64,000 bases of DNA from Diplonema japonicum (lineage: Eukaryota; Euglenozoa; Diplonemea; Diplonemida; Diplonemidae): positions 434,001 through 498,000 of the forward strand of contig OZ025689.1 of the NCBI GenBank assembly GCA_964019335.1. Reading direction: 5' to 3'. Both the position numbers and the translations under genes were made by a program. Each line of letters starts with the position of its first letter. Position 1 is the first letter of the stretch. Below are positions 22,475-34,595 of the stretch, in pieces. The notes beneath the pieces were generated by a model, which was given only the letters and a program-made list of their open reading frames with translations, was not told the origin of the DNA and did no database searches.

Positions 22475-25400
22475 TTAGAAGCTCCGGGATAATTCGTCCT
22501 GTGTGTGTTAAAAAAAAAAAAAAAAACACAAACCTGTGACAATGCGCGAACATTCGCTGGCATATACGGTGGCTCGGAGTTCTGCCTGCTACCCGGGCTA
22601 GCTGCCCTCAAGAGCGGCGTTGAGAGGCCTTCGACGTCACGCTGAGTTAACATTTCCCCCTTTCCCCCTATTAACATACATCAGAGATGGGCGATCTGTT
22701 GCTGTGTGTACGAACCTTGTTCACAAGGTGGCCCTTTGTCGCAGTTTGTGAAAACCACGGTGTGGACTCGGTGGGTGGGTCCTGACGGCTCGACGGCCTT
22801 GGGCGGGTGGTGTAGTCAGACATCTCAACGCCGTTCGGGAACCTCGCCGAGTTGCGCTGACGTGACGGGCGCTGTGCAGACGACCTGCCATTGTTGGAAG
22901 CAGGAGGGAAGCTGTACTGCGAGGGCGGCTTCATGGGTGAGTGCGTCACTGGCGACGACAGGTTGCTTGCCGCATAAGTGCTCCCATGAGGTGGAGCAAG
23001 CGGTTGTTGCGATGCTGGCATCGGCGGTGCGACTGCTGGCATCATTGACGGCGGCGGCACTGTCGACATCATTGAGGGTGTCTGCTGCACCATGGGGGGG
23101 TCCTCCTTCACCTTCTCAACATCACCACCACCCTTCGGGAACAGGCTTGTCATCCTCCCCTCCAGCACCTCTCTCACAGCCTTCAACCCTGCCTGGTGAC
23201 CTTGCAGACACGCAATGGCACGCACCGTGAAGATCTTGTTGCTGATCTTCGACCAATGCTTCCTCGCCTTTTCCTGCGGTGTCATGCTGGTCTTGATCGC
23301 GAACAGCACAGAGTTCTCTGAGAAGATGGCAGACGTGAAATGCGGCGGTACGACGCACGGCCCTGTCCCTGTCTCGCGTCCCTGTAGGATGTCCTTCCAC
23401 GTCCCGCTGATGAGGATTGCAACTGAGTCTGACGGGACAGGCGTGGGGTACGCCTCACTGGGCGAGACAGGGTACCTCTTACCGTTGGCTGCGAAGTTCT
23501 TGAACTTTACGTGGTCCCAGTGCTTGTAAGTTGGCTGTGTGGTGAGAATCTTCCTTGATGTGGTCTTGCAGCAGTCGTCCCACATCAACTCGATAAGTTC
23601 CCTGTGGTTGGTGCACTGCAGGCGGATCATGCTCGAGTTGAACTTTGCTGCCTGTACACGCGTCTCTGCGAACACCTCCGAGTACTTACCTGGTTTGCCC
23701 GTTAAGATGCTCAGCAGCCCAGCGGTGTACCCAGGGCCAAAGTTCTCAGCCTTCGAACCAATGTGCACCCTCACAACACCAGACAGGATCACGAAGCAGG
23801 CCATCCCGTCCACTTCCTTCCCGAGCAGGTTGTCCGACGGGAGGAAACTCCTGATCTCGTAGCTCCCTCTCAAGAAACCTGACGTAACAGGAGTGTACCA
23901 TGGGCACATGGTGAGGAGCATTTCCTCGGGTTCCTCGGGCATCAAACTGTTGTCCATCTGCTTCAGGCCCTTCATGTTCTTCTCGATCATGGATTTCAGG
24001 ATAGCGCCGTCGGTGCTGGTGATCTTGCCAGAGTGGATTTGTGACCCGACGAACCCACGCGACTTATTGAGCAGGTCACGCGATGCGTTCCTCGACTTGA
24101 GTGCCATTGCGATCTCGGGACGCTGCGAACTGTGGTTTTCAAGGATCTCGATGGCCTTGCGACGCACGGTCTTGCAGTGGTCCTTGATCTTGTTGGTAGC
24201 CTGAGCCTTGTGGCAGACACCGTCAACGGAGTTCTGCACCCGCTCATGAGCGTTCAGAAACCCGATGCCGGCGTCAAAAGCATGAGTCCAGCGCGACCTG
24301 ATCCCACCCATCATCGGAACGTTGTCGATGGTCCTCAGCACGAAATGGTCGTTCAACGGGTCCGCATCGATCATGGTGTAGTACCCGTCCTCAGCCTTTG
24401 CCTCGACGTCAGCCAGCATCTCAAGGAGTGCACGGAGGGATGAGGGAAGCATAGTACCCGCCTCGTACTCGTGTTCGACCGCAGACGCGAAGGCGCGGTA
24501 GTAGTGCTCGCAAGCATCTTGCAAGACTTCCATTTCTGGTGGTTCAGGATCGTTCCCGTTGAAAGGATCGGCGAAGTCACGCTTCGAGAAGGTGTTGACC
24601 TGGCTCCAGTTTGCGTCTCTGAACACGTGCTTGCGTCTCTGCTCGTACATGTTATCGTCGGTTGCCTTCATGAGGTCGCGGTAGGCACGCGACATTTCCT
24701 TCCTCCGGGAGTGCGATATCTTATCGAGGCCCAGCTTGCCCACCACAAAGCCTGTCGTAACACCGTTAACGCACAGCGTCAGCACCACGATCCCCGCAAC
24801 GTGGAAGAGAAACCTCGAGCCAAGCATGGGGTGCTCGTGCTTGATGTCGGCGTCGCCTGCAATGATAAGAGCAAGCGCGAGACCCACCGCACCTCTGAGC
24901 CCGCCGTACACGCATAGAACAGCGTTCTTCCAGTCCATTTGGTACTGCCCACAAAGGTTCATCGGCATGATGAGCATAGCCATGGCGGCACCTCGGATGA
25001 TGTTCAGGGCGATGTAGTTTATCAGCAGGTACAAGAAGTCGTACCCGTGAAGGTCGTCGAGCGCCTTCTCTGTGATGACAATGCCTGCGATGGCGAAGAT
25101 AAGCGTGTTGCCCATGTAGACAATGATCTCCCAGAAGTGGTGCAAAGAATGCTCCACCTCCGGACTGATCACATGTGAGTGGTAGGCCAGGTACATGCCC
25201 ATGACGACAAGGCCCAGCACACCAGACACGCCCAGGTATACCTCAGTTACGAAAAAGGTGAAATAAGCAGCGACAAGGGTCATGGTGATCTCGATCTCCG
25301 GGTCGTTGAAAACGACTTTGATGCAGTTCTTGGTGACGACGCCCACCAACCACCCGACGACGCACCCGCCGCCTGCAACCTTGATGAGCACCAGAATGAT

Positions 25401-26630
25401 GGTGCCGATGCCTTCCTTTACCTCGCCACCTACAATGGAACCCTTGAAGATGTTGAAGAAGACAATGGCCGTCCCGTCGTTCAGGAGCGACTCGCCTTCG
25501 ATAAGCTGCGAGATGGCCGGTGCCGCACCAAGTTCCTTCAGCAGCGCAACGACGGCCACAGGGTCCGTCGCCGACAGCATGCATCCGAACAACAGTGTCG
25601 TGACCCAGTTCCATGAGTACTCAGTGAACAGTGTTTTCGCCACACACGCCGACAAGAAACTGCAGATTATAAGTCCAGGCCCTGCCAGGAAGATGCAGTG
25701 CACTCTCACCTTCGTGAACACATGGTAGTCCGTGGCGAAGGCCGATTCGAAGATAAGAATCGGCAAGAAAATAAAAAACAGCAAGTGGGGATCGATGTCT
25801 CCAAGTTCACCGTACTTCAACATCCCACCCCCGACACCTTTGCACAGCGCACCCCAAGCAGCACCCAACATGAATACTTGGACTGTATACGGTAGATGTG
25901 ATAAAGGGAAGGTATCGCTGAAATATCTGCAGAGGTTTCCGAGGGCCATGGTGACGGCGAGGACGAAGATGTTGTAGGGTGTTGCATGTGCGTGGCCGCT
26001 ATTTTTGATAAGGTGGTTCACTTCGTGAGCGGTTTCGCAGATTGCCTCAGCACATGTTGTCAAGCTAGCGTCAGCGTATCTATGAAGGCAGCCGTGGTGG
26101 GTGGTTGCTTCTTCGACGCACTTTTCAACTGGGTTGCACACATCATCAATAGTAATGTTGAATGTAGTGTTGAGCGCTGCTTTAATGACATGCGCGATGC
26201 AGACTTGGAACTCTGCCTCGCAGTTCAGCGCCTTTCCCTTTTTAGGATCATGGTCCGCGGCGATCGCCCCATAACACGTGCAGTCGTTGCAGTCAGTTGT
26301 GCAGGTTTTGTTCACACAGTTGTAGCTGCTCTCCCCGAATGCACAGATACAGCGCTTCTTCTCGCATTCTTCCAAGTTAACATATTTGCTGTGCTTTGGG
26401 TCAGTAATGTGGCTCCTGCTCAGGCACAGATTGGTTTCCGCACCCCTTGAAGTGTCCTTGCACCCTTCCATGAAGCACTCTGACAAGAAATCTTTCATGT
26501 GCGTGTCTTCCAGAGCGATACAGCTGTCCAGGTTCGATGGGATAGTTGCTGGTCCTGACGGCCCTGGGGGTGTCGTCCCCAACACCGCAACCCCATACAA
26601 GGCTACTATAAGCAGCCGCCACACCGCCAT
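22475..26630 (-). CDS. Na+/H+ exchanger (CPA1 family) with Cys-rich ectodomain and cNMP-fold-like tail
   Basis: About 1,360 aa after removing two introns. A signal peptide is followed by about 190 residues with roughly 20 Cys, an unusual extracellular N-terminus. Then come the dozen membrane helices of the exchanger (~220-610), with the ion-site motif LSATDPVAVVALL and the LxEGESLLNDGTA motif carrying the essential Asn-Asp. A long cytosolic part contains a helical region and, near 930-1010, a cyclic-nucleotide-binding fold-like segment (FVILSGVVRVHIGS). The phosphate-binding cassette Glu and Arg are not visible, so nucleotide binding is doubtful. The tail is Pro/Ser-rich. The layout recalls SOS1 and sperm exchangers (SLC9C). 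It would exchange protons for sodium at the surface or an endomembrane. Confidence 0.85.
22499..22533 (-). other. Intron 2 of the Na+/H+ exchanger gene (35 nt)
   Basis: GTTTGTG, then a T-run, then ACACACAG on the minus strand. Splicing gives a short last exon ending in DELSRSF and a stop. Confidence 0.55.
22642..22679 (-). other. Intron 1 of the Na+/H+ exchanger gene (38 nt)
   Basis: GTATGTTAATAGG to AACTCAG on the minus strand. Splicing skips an in-frame stop two codons after the donor and continues the Pro/Ser-rich tail. Confidence 0.6.
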
Positions 26631-27027
26631 AGCTTTTGTTCAATTTTTTTTTTCTCTTTTTTTTTTAAATACCAAATACAAATTAGTACAGTCTATACCC
26701 CTTCCTTTAGGGGGGGGGGTTAAAAGGTTTAATTTTTTTTAAAAAAAAGCAAAAAAAAAAAAGTGCAATTTCTTATTCCATCTCCCCTCCTTTTTTTTTT
26801 TAGACCAATAATACATTGTAGAATTCAGGGGAGAAAAAAAAAAAGGAAGAGAGAAGAAAAAAAAAAAAAAAAAAAAAAAAAAACAGAGGGAGAAAAAGAA
26901 AAAAAAAAAAGAAAAGTTGTGTTAGTAATAGAAAATTGGAAAGGAAAAAGTACATTGGATCAAACCATTTTTTTTTTCTTTTTTTCTTTTTTTTTTTTCT
27001 CCTCTTCCCGAAGCCTCGCCGAATCTC
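26631..27027. other. Spacer between exchanger and lipase genes
   Basis: Long A-runs on the plus strand; nothing else seen. Confidence 0.7.
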
Positions 27028-29176
27028 TCATTGAGGCGGGAGTGAAAGGAAGTGCGCATCTGGGGAGTCGATGTCGCAATCTGTGGTATCGTCAGCTGTG
27101 GGGACCACAGGGATTCCTCTTTTATGCCGAACTATGTCAAATTCAGCTTCCCCACGTTGGTGGCGGACGAGCTGCTGTAGAACCATTGCGCCAGCGGATG
27201 TCTCTTCCTCTTTGAAGCACTGTGTGGATAATTCAACATCAAACAAAAGCCCACATACATCATCCACAAAACGTACAGCCCTCACAAGCCCCCTTGCATG
27301 CGCCACCGATAGCAACGCCTCTCTATACGCCCCCATCCTGTGGTCGTTCAGCGTCCGTGCCCACGGTATCAGAGGGCCGTACGCCATCTTGCGTTCCACT
27401 GTATTCGGGTCGATACGAATGTCGCCTTGTGTTGACACCTTTTTTTTTTTTTAATTATTATTATTTATAATTTTTTTTTTTTAACCCCTAAACGCCCGGA
27501 GCCTATCTACGGTACCCCCCCATTTTCGTTGTTGCTTTGAATACTCAAAAAAAGGAGCATGCAACCATAGGAAGGTGCAAGGAAAGGGTAAACGGTACTA
27601 AAATTTTCAATTCCAGGTGCCAGATTCAGATGAGAACACTTAACTATATGTGTAAGAGGGGGGTTGAGGGTGTACTTTTTATGTCCGATTTTGGGGGGTC
27701 TTGTCGTGGGGGGTCCGTGGAGTTATGGCTGGGCTAAAAAGGGCAGCATTCAGCCCTATTTGGTGCCCTGAATTCTAGGATTGAGGTCAGTCTGGAGACT
27801 TTTTGGGGATGTGGGATGAAAAAAGCAACTTGTGAGTTTTTTTTCCAGCTGGGGTAGCATGCAAGGGTAAAAAACACGTTTTGCATAAGGGGGTTTTGCA
27901 ACAGGGGCACCACGTTTGCACCTTCTTCCCGCACCCAGGAACAGCACAGAGCACCCTCCTCACCTTCGTTCCGTTCATCATGGTCTCGGAGGTGTGATTT
28001 AGGGTTAAATAGAGACGTTTTGGGTATTTCTGAGTGAGGGAATCCTCATTGCTAGCGTGTTTGCGCTTGGGGGTCGGTGACGGTGTTGTCGGGGTGTGTG
28101 TGCTATCGGTTTTTGGGGCATGGGTGAGAAGCTTGCCAACAAGTTCTTCTTTGAAGCTCGGGAAGCCATAACTTTTGCCACATTCCTTGCTCTTCTTCCA
28201 GATTATGGAGGAGTTGGCAACACAGCTTTCCAGGACCCAATAAAAAACGACCATGGTCCACTTCCGATGCCGAACTCCAGTCCCCTGGAGCTGGTCTTGC
28301 CGGTCAGGGGTCGACAGCAAACCCTTAGGAGTCGACAGTACGCATGACTAGGTCCTGTGTTGTGGACTTCTTGCTGAAAATGTTGAAATTCGCAAGGTAA
28401 CAGTTTTATGAGTCGCATGTAGCGACTACCTTGATGCCCACCGAGTTGTTTTTTCGTGGTGCCATGACTTTTATTGTTGTCGGGATAACACTGTCGTCAA
28501 CAGACAACCACTTGCCAGGGGTCCGCACAGTCCTACATCGGTTGACAATGATGTCAAGAAACCTACGCATGAGGTGCAGTTTCGGGCCTTATTGATGTTT
28601 CCAGGTTGTCAAAGGTGAGGTAGCGCTGTATGTCAACGAATCGGTTTCCTCATTTTCTTAAAAGCCGGGATGGTTAAAATAGAATCTGTTGTCCAGTAGC
28701 TCTTCATGTTCGGTGCCGAGCGTAAACCCATTAACAGGACCAACCCAAGCCAAATTTTGTACTCTGGGATGGAAAGATTCTGTTTTTTTGAATCGAAACG
28801 ACCGTTCGTGGAAGAAACTATGAGCTCAAGTACCGCGTGTGTAAAAGAAAGACTAAAAACACCCTCCACATAGGCCCCTCCACCTAGAGGTGTCCTGAGC
28901 CCACCTTTTCACGGAAATGATATGTTTCGGGCCTTTGGGAGTATTTCTTCCACCCAAGCATCGTTTCCGGCCCCTCTTTGACCGCCTCATCGTCTTTTTC
29001 TTCTTTATCTGACCAGTCGGGGGAGACTCACGTTTTCGCTGCTATTTTGACCATCTGATTTCATTTTAAGCCAACCCTGCCGGTTTCAATTAAAACAAAA
29101 CTTTTAACGCAAAATGTAGTTCCAAGACAAAATAAACCGCGCAACAATGCATATTTTGAAGTCCAGGGGCCGTATT

Positions 29177-29228
<52 letters not shown>

Positions 29229-32168
29229 ACATTTAAAAAAGTACTTAGCGAAAAAGCAAATTTTGAAATAAGGACAAAAACGTCCGCGCGGGCGTTTAGG
29301 GGTTAAATTATTAGTACAAGTTTTATAACATACAATGACCAGGTGTCCCACATGTGCCCAGCCGCCGATCCTCCCTGTCGACGGCGGAAGGTGCGGGACA
29401 AGGTCCTCGCCATTGACTACACGGAAGGTGTGCGGAACCGCTTTGTTGTATGAGTTTCTCCAATGCAGGTTGCCGACACGCGGGGATCCAAAGGTGTACA
29501 CAATGAAGGTACGTTCTGCGGGTTCTACATCCTGCCCGTAGGGGACGTTGGTGTGCGAGTGGGAAGAAGACACATTTGACATCGACATTTCGCTCGATCC
29601 GCTGATACTGTCGTCTAAGAACTCCAGCCCAAGCACGTTCATCTCGTGATCCCACATGGCACGCCATTCCCGCACAATGGCCGTCCTGCCCGCCTCCTCC
29701 CCGTTGAGTATCGCGTCTGTCTGTGGGATGACCTGTTGTTTCAGATCATATGCACACAGTACTGCCAAGGCACCACCCAGACTGTGCCCTGTGATGAATA
29801 GAGGCCGTCTTGGTTTCCCCGGCACGGCACCCCCCAACCTCCACGATATCTCTCGCTCGGCATACGCCGCGTGCTCCGTCGACATCAAGTTCATCACCTG
29901 CACCACGACGTCCCGCCGTAGCCTGTTGTTCCATATGTCAAGGAACCCCGTGTGCACCTTCAGTACCTCGTGGCAGAAGCCCGACAGGTTGTTCGGCTGC
30001 GTCGTCGCCATGCAAGCTTGTAGGTCGCTTTTCACATTGTCCAAGTTAAGGGTGCCTCTGAAGGCAATGGCTATCCCGTATTTGGCTGAGGTCACGCAGC
30101 CTTGGTTGTTTCCTCTATGCACAACGGGCATCGGCTGCAGGCCGAGTCTGTGCCAGTCCATCACATAGCTCGCCTTGTCGTGCCCGCGCATGTGGAGGGG
30201 GTCGAGGTGTGTTTCTTCCGTGAAGCCTGAAGCGTGTAGCCGGAGACGGCTCCTCGCATTGCTGCCTGCTAGGGTACCTGACGTCTTCCAACTGGGTCCA
30301 AAGCGCTGCGGGGTCTCTGGGGACTTCGGGTACAGCCTTGTACTGGGGGACGCGTTTGCGGAGGCATACCACTGCTCGATGGGTGTCTCTGGCTCGGTTA
30401 TCTCCGTCTCGCGGAGGTTGATGCTGTCTGCATACCGCCGTGCATAGCTGCTGAAGTGGTCGGGGAGCACTGCGAGGGCAGCTGCCTCGCTCATCGAGAT
30501 CGACCGCCATTGGAAAAACATGCGAGGGTCTTCTGCATGCACCTCCCAAGACACTGCCCACAGCCAGTCTGCTAGCTCCAGACAGAACATAGGTGGCGGC
30601 GTCACGCTTTTTTCAAGCTTCTTGGTCCACGTTCTCCAGTGCCGCAGGGTGCCGAAGAAGTAGCAGTTCTTCTTGTCACGGTTAGTAAGAGCGTCGACTT
30701 GCTTGCGTGACCATGGTGTGGTGTACCAGGAGCCGCGCGGAGTGACTGGGGGAAGGACGTCTGCCTTGGAAGAGGGCTTCAAGGGGAACATGCCGAGCAG
30801 CACAAAACAGACAAACACCAGCATGGTGACGACATCTTGCAGGTCGGGACGGAACAGCAGGACATACGGCTCGTTGCGAACCAGCAAGCGTAGCTCGACA
30901 CAGAAGTGCAGAACAACGTGTACAGCGACGAAGTAAGTAAACCACCTGAAGATGAGGATGGGCGCGGCGTACGGCGTGAAGGGGATCTTCGCAAGCCGGT
31001 TTATGAGAATGATCGACGTGACCACAGCATACACCAGCCACGCAGCGTGGAAAGTAAAGGAGACAGCAATGACCCACCTCGGTGGGGACGGACTTCCTAG
31101 CGCTGAAGGGTGATCTATCGAACCCGTAAAAGGCTGCCCGCCAGTAACATGCGTCGCAACACCATGTATTATTAGAGCTAGTATTAAATAAGTTAGAGGG
31201 AAGATGTGAACAAGGAGTACGTTTCGTGGCTTCCGTCGCATTGCCAAATCGCACAGCCGTATAACACAGATTGAAAAGGCGAACATAACATAGGTAGAAA
31301 AGCTCTTCCCATGCTCCTCTATGAAAACGGGGAAATCGGAACCGGGGGAGAAGTAGGACGTTATGTTGCACAGTGCGATAAGGCCGACGAGAAGAATGCA
31401 GAGCCATATGCCCAACGATTGGCTGATCCCGAGACACCCAGGGCCCAACATGTGTACCCTAGTGTCCATTCTGCGAATAATAAGGAACAGCAACACCCCG
31501 CAGAAAAGCGTGATAAGAACACGGCACACAGCCTCAATGGCTATCCATGAAACCTTGCTGTGGAATGTCACGATCTGCACGAAAGGGGGTCCTGTGACAC
31601 TGAGATTGAAAGAAGAACCAGTGTCATAAAGCCACCCAATAGGGTGCACGCCCGGTGAAAAGATTGTTGTGTTGAAGTGTTCTCCGTCACCAGAGGCGGT
31701 GACGGTTGCTGGGTAGAGATCGCCCCGCGGAGCAACTGCCACAATGAAGATTTTTGAGTTTCTCACAGGGAGGTCCATCCACCTGCTAGAACAGTCATTC
31801 AAAGAGGTGTTGGCTGCAGAGACCGATTCAGGGCCTCCACTGCACTGCCCTATACTACATAAAGGCTGGCATGTCAACGGTGTGCCGAAGGCCTCAAACC
31901 GAAACGCCAGCAGAACTGCCGTCACAGCTATAAATACAAATCCAAAGACCCGCGAGTACGGGACGGGTGCGTGCTCTAAGTAAATCTGTGGTTCGGCAGA
32001 CTTCTTCACCACCACTGCCCGTGCCCGAAGCGACGCCCACAGGCCCAACCCTGCAGCTGCAGTCATCACCATGGCCCCGCCTACCTCACACGGCACCCTG
32101 TCGACGTCATCCCCCAGGATGCGCCCCACGCTTTTTAGTGTACGAGATTTGGAGATTACTCGGGGCAT
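27028..32168 (-). CDS. Seven-TM protein fused to a class 3 lipase; gene split by a transposon-filled intron
   Basis: About 1,081 aa: 945 from exon 1 (32168-29334) and 136 from exon 2 (27438-27028). After one N-terminal helix comes a glycosylated lumenal/extracellular domain, then seven hydrophobic helices (~220-480) loosely like Wntless/TMEM181 membrane regions. The cytosolic part ends in a class 3 (diacylglycerol-lipase type) alpha/beta-hydrolase: catalytic Ser in GHSLGG, Asp in VVNGEDLVPHLPP, His in GWAHVGH. Exon 2 supplies the rest of the lipase fold (a strand with GDIRIDP and a Hr-x3-Y-like motif), so the gene is incomplete without it. It should hydrolyse acylglycerols at a membrane. The 7TM assignment is by eye; the lipase is firm. 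Confidence 0.8.
27481..29306 (-). mobile_element. piggyBac-type DNA transposon in the lipase intron
   Basis: TTAA lies at both ends (27481-27484 and 29303-29306). Inside are perfect 14-bp terminal inverted repeats, CCCCTAAACGCCCG, at 27485-27498 and its complement at 29289-29302. The element is 1,818 bp and carries a decayed transposase on the minus strand. TTAA target duplication and a CCC start are hallmarks of piggyBac. Confidence 0.85.
27787..28900 (-). pseudogene. Decayed piggyBac transposase
   Basis: Fragments in several frames on the minus strand line up with the DDE_Tnp_1_7 family. Near 28870-28640 is the N-terminal part (IWLGLVLLMGL and an SYWTTD motif); near 28500 a KWLSVDDS segment with a catalytic-type Asp; near 28300-28100 the WTMVVFYWVLE helix region; and at 27990-27870 a Cys-rich CxxC tail typical of the family's zinc finger. 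Stops and frameshifts separate them, so the copy is dead. Confidence 0.75.
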
Positions 32169-32336
32169 CTATTTTTTTTTCTCTCCTTTTTATCTGTTTC
32201 GTCCCGCGCCCCTCCCCCCCCCTCCCCTCGCTCCTATTTTTTTTTTTTTTTTATTTTCTTCGAAAACTTGTTGTTGCGGGGGTACAAAAAAAAAAACACT
32301 GCTCTCCTTCCCCCCCCTTCCCACTTTTTTTTTTTT

Positions 32337-32987
32337 TTACTTCGTGAACGGCAACGAAAAATCTATTCGGTCGGCCACTACACGCACGCCGCTGTCTACT
32401 GCGGGGGAGTACACAGCTCTGCGTTCATGTGGGTGTGGTGTAGAGATGGGGGTGGGGGTCGGTGGGGAGACTATGAACGATTTCATAGGAGTTGGGGTTG
32501 GGCTTGGGGAGGGCCTGGGTGGAGTAAGGACCTCTCGGGTCCTAGGAAGAGGCGCAAAGTCAGGGACTGGAGAAGACGATGAGGGCGGAAGCCGGGAAAG
32601 TGTCCGCCTCCACTTCAAGGCATCGTGGCAAATATCACCAGAACTCCCTACAGTGCAACGTGTTTTCCCCAACTGGTCCACAGAGAGCCTGCTCCTTGCA
32701 CAGTTACGCAATGGCATGGTTGCACTACTCACAGGGGCAGATGCCCTCCCTACAGGACTGAGGTTTCTGACAGGCGCCTCAGACTCAGCTCTCACAACGC
32801 CCCTTAGGATGGTGCGTCTCACACCCAGCTCTGCTACACTGAGCTCGTTTTTCAAATCTTTCTCGGTTAGGCCCACCAGTACCGTCCCGTCGATCAGGTG
32901 CCTTCTGAAGGTTTCTCTGTAACTTGCTACTTTCCCTCCGAGATTATCTAGCCACATACAGACCTCCTCAACAGTCCAGGTTTCCAT
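32337..32987 (-). CDS. SAM-domain protein
   Basis: 216 aa. Residues ~1-65 form a sterile alpha motif domain: WTVEEVCMWL at the start, then DGTVLVGLTEKDLKNEL and LGVRRTILR, the usual SAM helices. The rest is low-complexity, with Ser/Pro-rich stretches (PSPSPTPTP), and probably disordered. SAM domains mediate oligomerisation or scaffold assembly. The gene lies 168 bases upstream of the lipase. No membrane segment or enzyme domain. Confidence 0.8.
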   Translation of the reverse strand: METWTVEEVCMWLDNLGGKVASYRETFRRHLIDGTVLVGLTEKDLKNELSVAELGVRRTILRGVVRAESEAPVRNLSPVGRASAPVSSATMPLRNCARSRLSVDQLGKTRCTVGSSGDICHDALKWRRTLSRLPPSSSSPVPDFAPLPRTREVLTPPRPSPSPTPTPMKSFIVSPPTPTPISTPHPHERRAVYSPAVDSGVRVVADRIDFSLPFTK

Positions 32988-33924
32988 TTTATTCTCTCCT
33001 CCTCCTCCCCCTCCTCCTCCTCCCCCGACCTTTTTGAGTTTTTTTTTTTTTTTGTCGCCGGCATTGCATTTTTGATGAGAATGTTATAAATAACAGGAGG
33101 AAAAGAAGAGAAAAAAAAAAGAAATTATAAAATAAGGAAAAAAAAAAGGGGGAGGGCAAGGGAAGCAAAAAGAAAAACGAAAAAAAAAAAAAAAAAAAAA
33201 CAAAGGAGGTGATGGTGTGTGGAGTATTTCGCTTTTTCTTTTGTTTCCTTTTTTTTTTTTTGGTGCTTTTTTTTATGTGTGAAAAGAGAAAAAAAAGGGG
33301 GGAAAGGTGGAGAGAATGAGGGGGATGAAAGAAAAAGGACAAAAAAAAAAAAAAAAAAGTATTGACCGGTTTTTTTTTTTTTTTTTTTTTTATCTTCTCT
33401 CTTTTTTTTTTCTTTTTCCCAGCGCTCTTCGCGCCGTCGTGTACTTGTGAGAATGTGTCGGTGTGCAAGAACTCTGTACAGGGGGGATAAATAATAGAAT
33501 AAACAGTGAACACCCAGCAGGAACTCAGATGGATGCCCCCCCCCCCCCCCCCCCTCATGTTTCTTAAGTAAAAAAAGGCTTGTCGCACGAAAACTTTTTA
33601 AAAAAAAGGGGGGGGGGAACGGAAAAACAGCCTCTGAGAGTACCCCAAGGCGCAGGAAATCAGGTCAAGCATCGAAGTGTATACGGTGGAAAAAAAAACC
33701 CCCCCATAAAATGGTATTTTTGTAGCCTTACCACACATCATGACTGCAACCTGTACAATTTATAAAGTAATTTTTCTTTTTTTCTTTTGGACTGAAAAAT
33801 CCAATTTTTTTTTTTTTTTTAAGGTGCTCGTTTCACCAACCGTGCGCCTGCTTCAAAAGAAACCTGCGACACTAACTTGGGCCTCTTGATGAGAATTCAA
33901 TCGGATAGGAAAAAGAAGGGAACG

Positions 33925-33956
<32 letters not shown>

Positions 33957-34391
33957 ACTTTTAATGACTGTGAACTATGTCGCGTTCTTTAATTTTACTC
34001 CCTCTGGCTCAACTTACTCAAGACAATACAAGCAGATATTTTTCTTTCTTTTTTTTTTTTTTTTGGTTTTTTTTTTTTTTTTCTTCCTTCTGGGAGCCAG
34101 TGCATATCTGATTATTCCCCCATGTACCTCCAGAGTTTCGTTGATGGTTCAAAATAAAAAATCAGTCACCAAAGGCGCACACATAACCTTATATCTAAAA
34201 GAATGGAAGGGTGGGGATGGGGGAAAAAAAAAATACTTCACAAGATAAAAAAAAAAAAAGAAGCCTGTTTTTCACAGCGTGCCTTTGTCTCACACACCCT
34301 GTAACTTCTCATCCTCCCCCTCCCCTTCTTCTTTTTCCACCAAAAAAGTAATTTAAAAAAAAAAAGAAAAAGGAAATCACCCTCTCACCCC
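32988..34391. other. Intergenic spacer
   Basis: Homopolymers, a CCT microsatellite (33000-33026) just upstream of the SAM-protein start and a C-run at 33537-33554. No gene seen. Confidence 0.7.
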
Positions 34392-34446
34392 CTATAGGAA
34401 ATATTCGATTGGTTTGCGTTCCGGACCACTGACTCGGTATTCCTAT

Positions 34447-34481
<35 letters not shown>

Positions 34482-34560
34482 CCTGAGGTGCTGCCTCGAA
34501 AATTTTATAATTTTTGTTTTGATGTTCGTCCAGCTCGAGGATCGATGCAACGTTACCGCA

Positions 34561-34595
<35 letters not shown>

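Larger units (their letters stand above)
27439..29333 (-). other. Lipase intron holding a piggyBac element (1,895 nt)
   Basis: Donor GTATGTT after the Val-Ile codons at 29334; acceptor AAAAAG before GTGTCAACACAAGG at 27438. A TACTAATAAT branch-like motif follows the donor. Without the element and one TTAA copy the intron would be 73 nt. Splicing joins the lipase catalytic core to its C-terminal part in frame. Confidence 0.75.

Noticed and set aside
22850-23900. A working cyclic-nucleotide-binding domain in the Na+/H+ exchanger
   Set aside because: The fold is suggested, but the Glu and Arg that hold the cyclic phosphate are not visible, so cAMP control is not claimed.
29061-29333. Lipase C-terminus as read straight through from 29333 to a stop at 29061
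   Set aside because: It translates transposon sequence and poly-phenylalanine; a donor sits at 29333 and the true lipase end lies beyond the piggyBac element.
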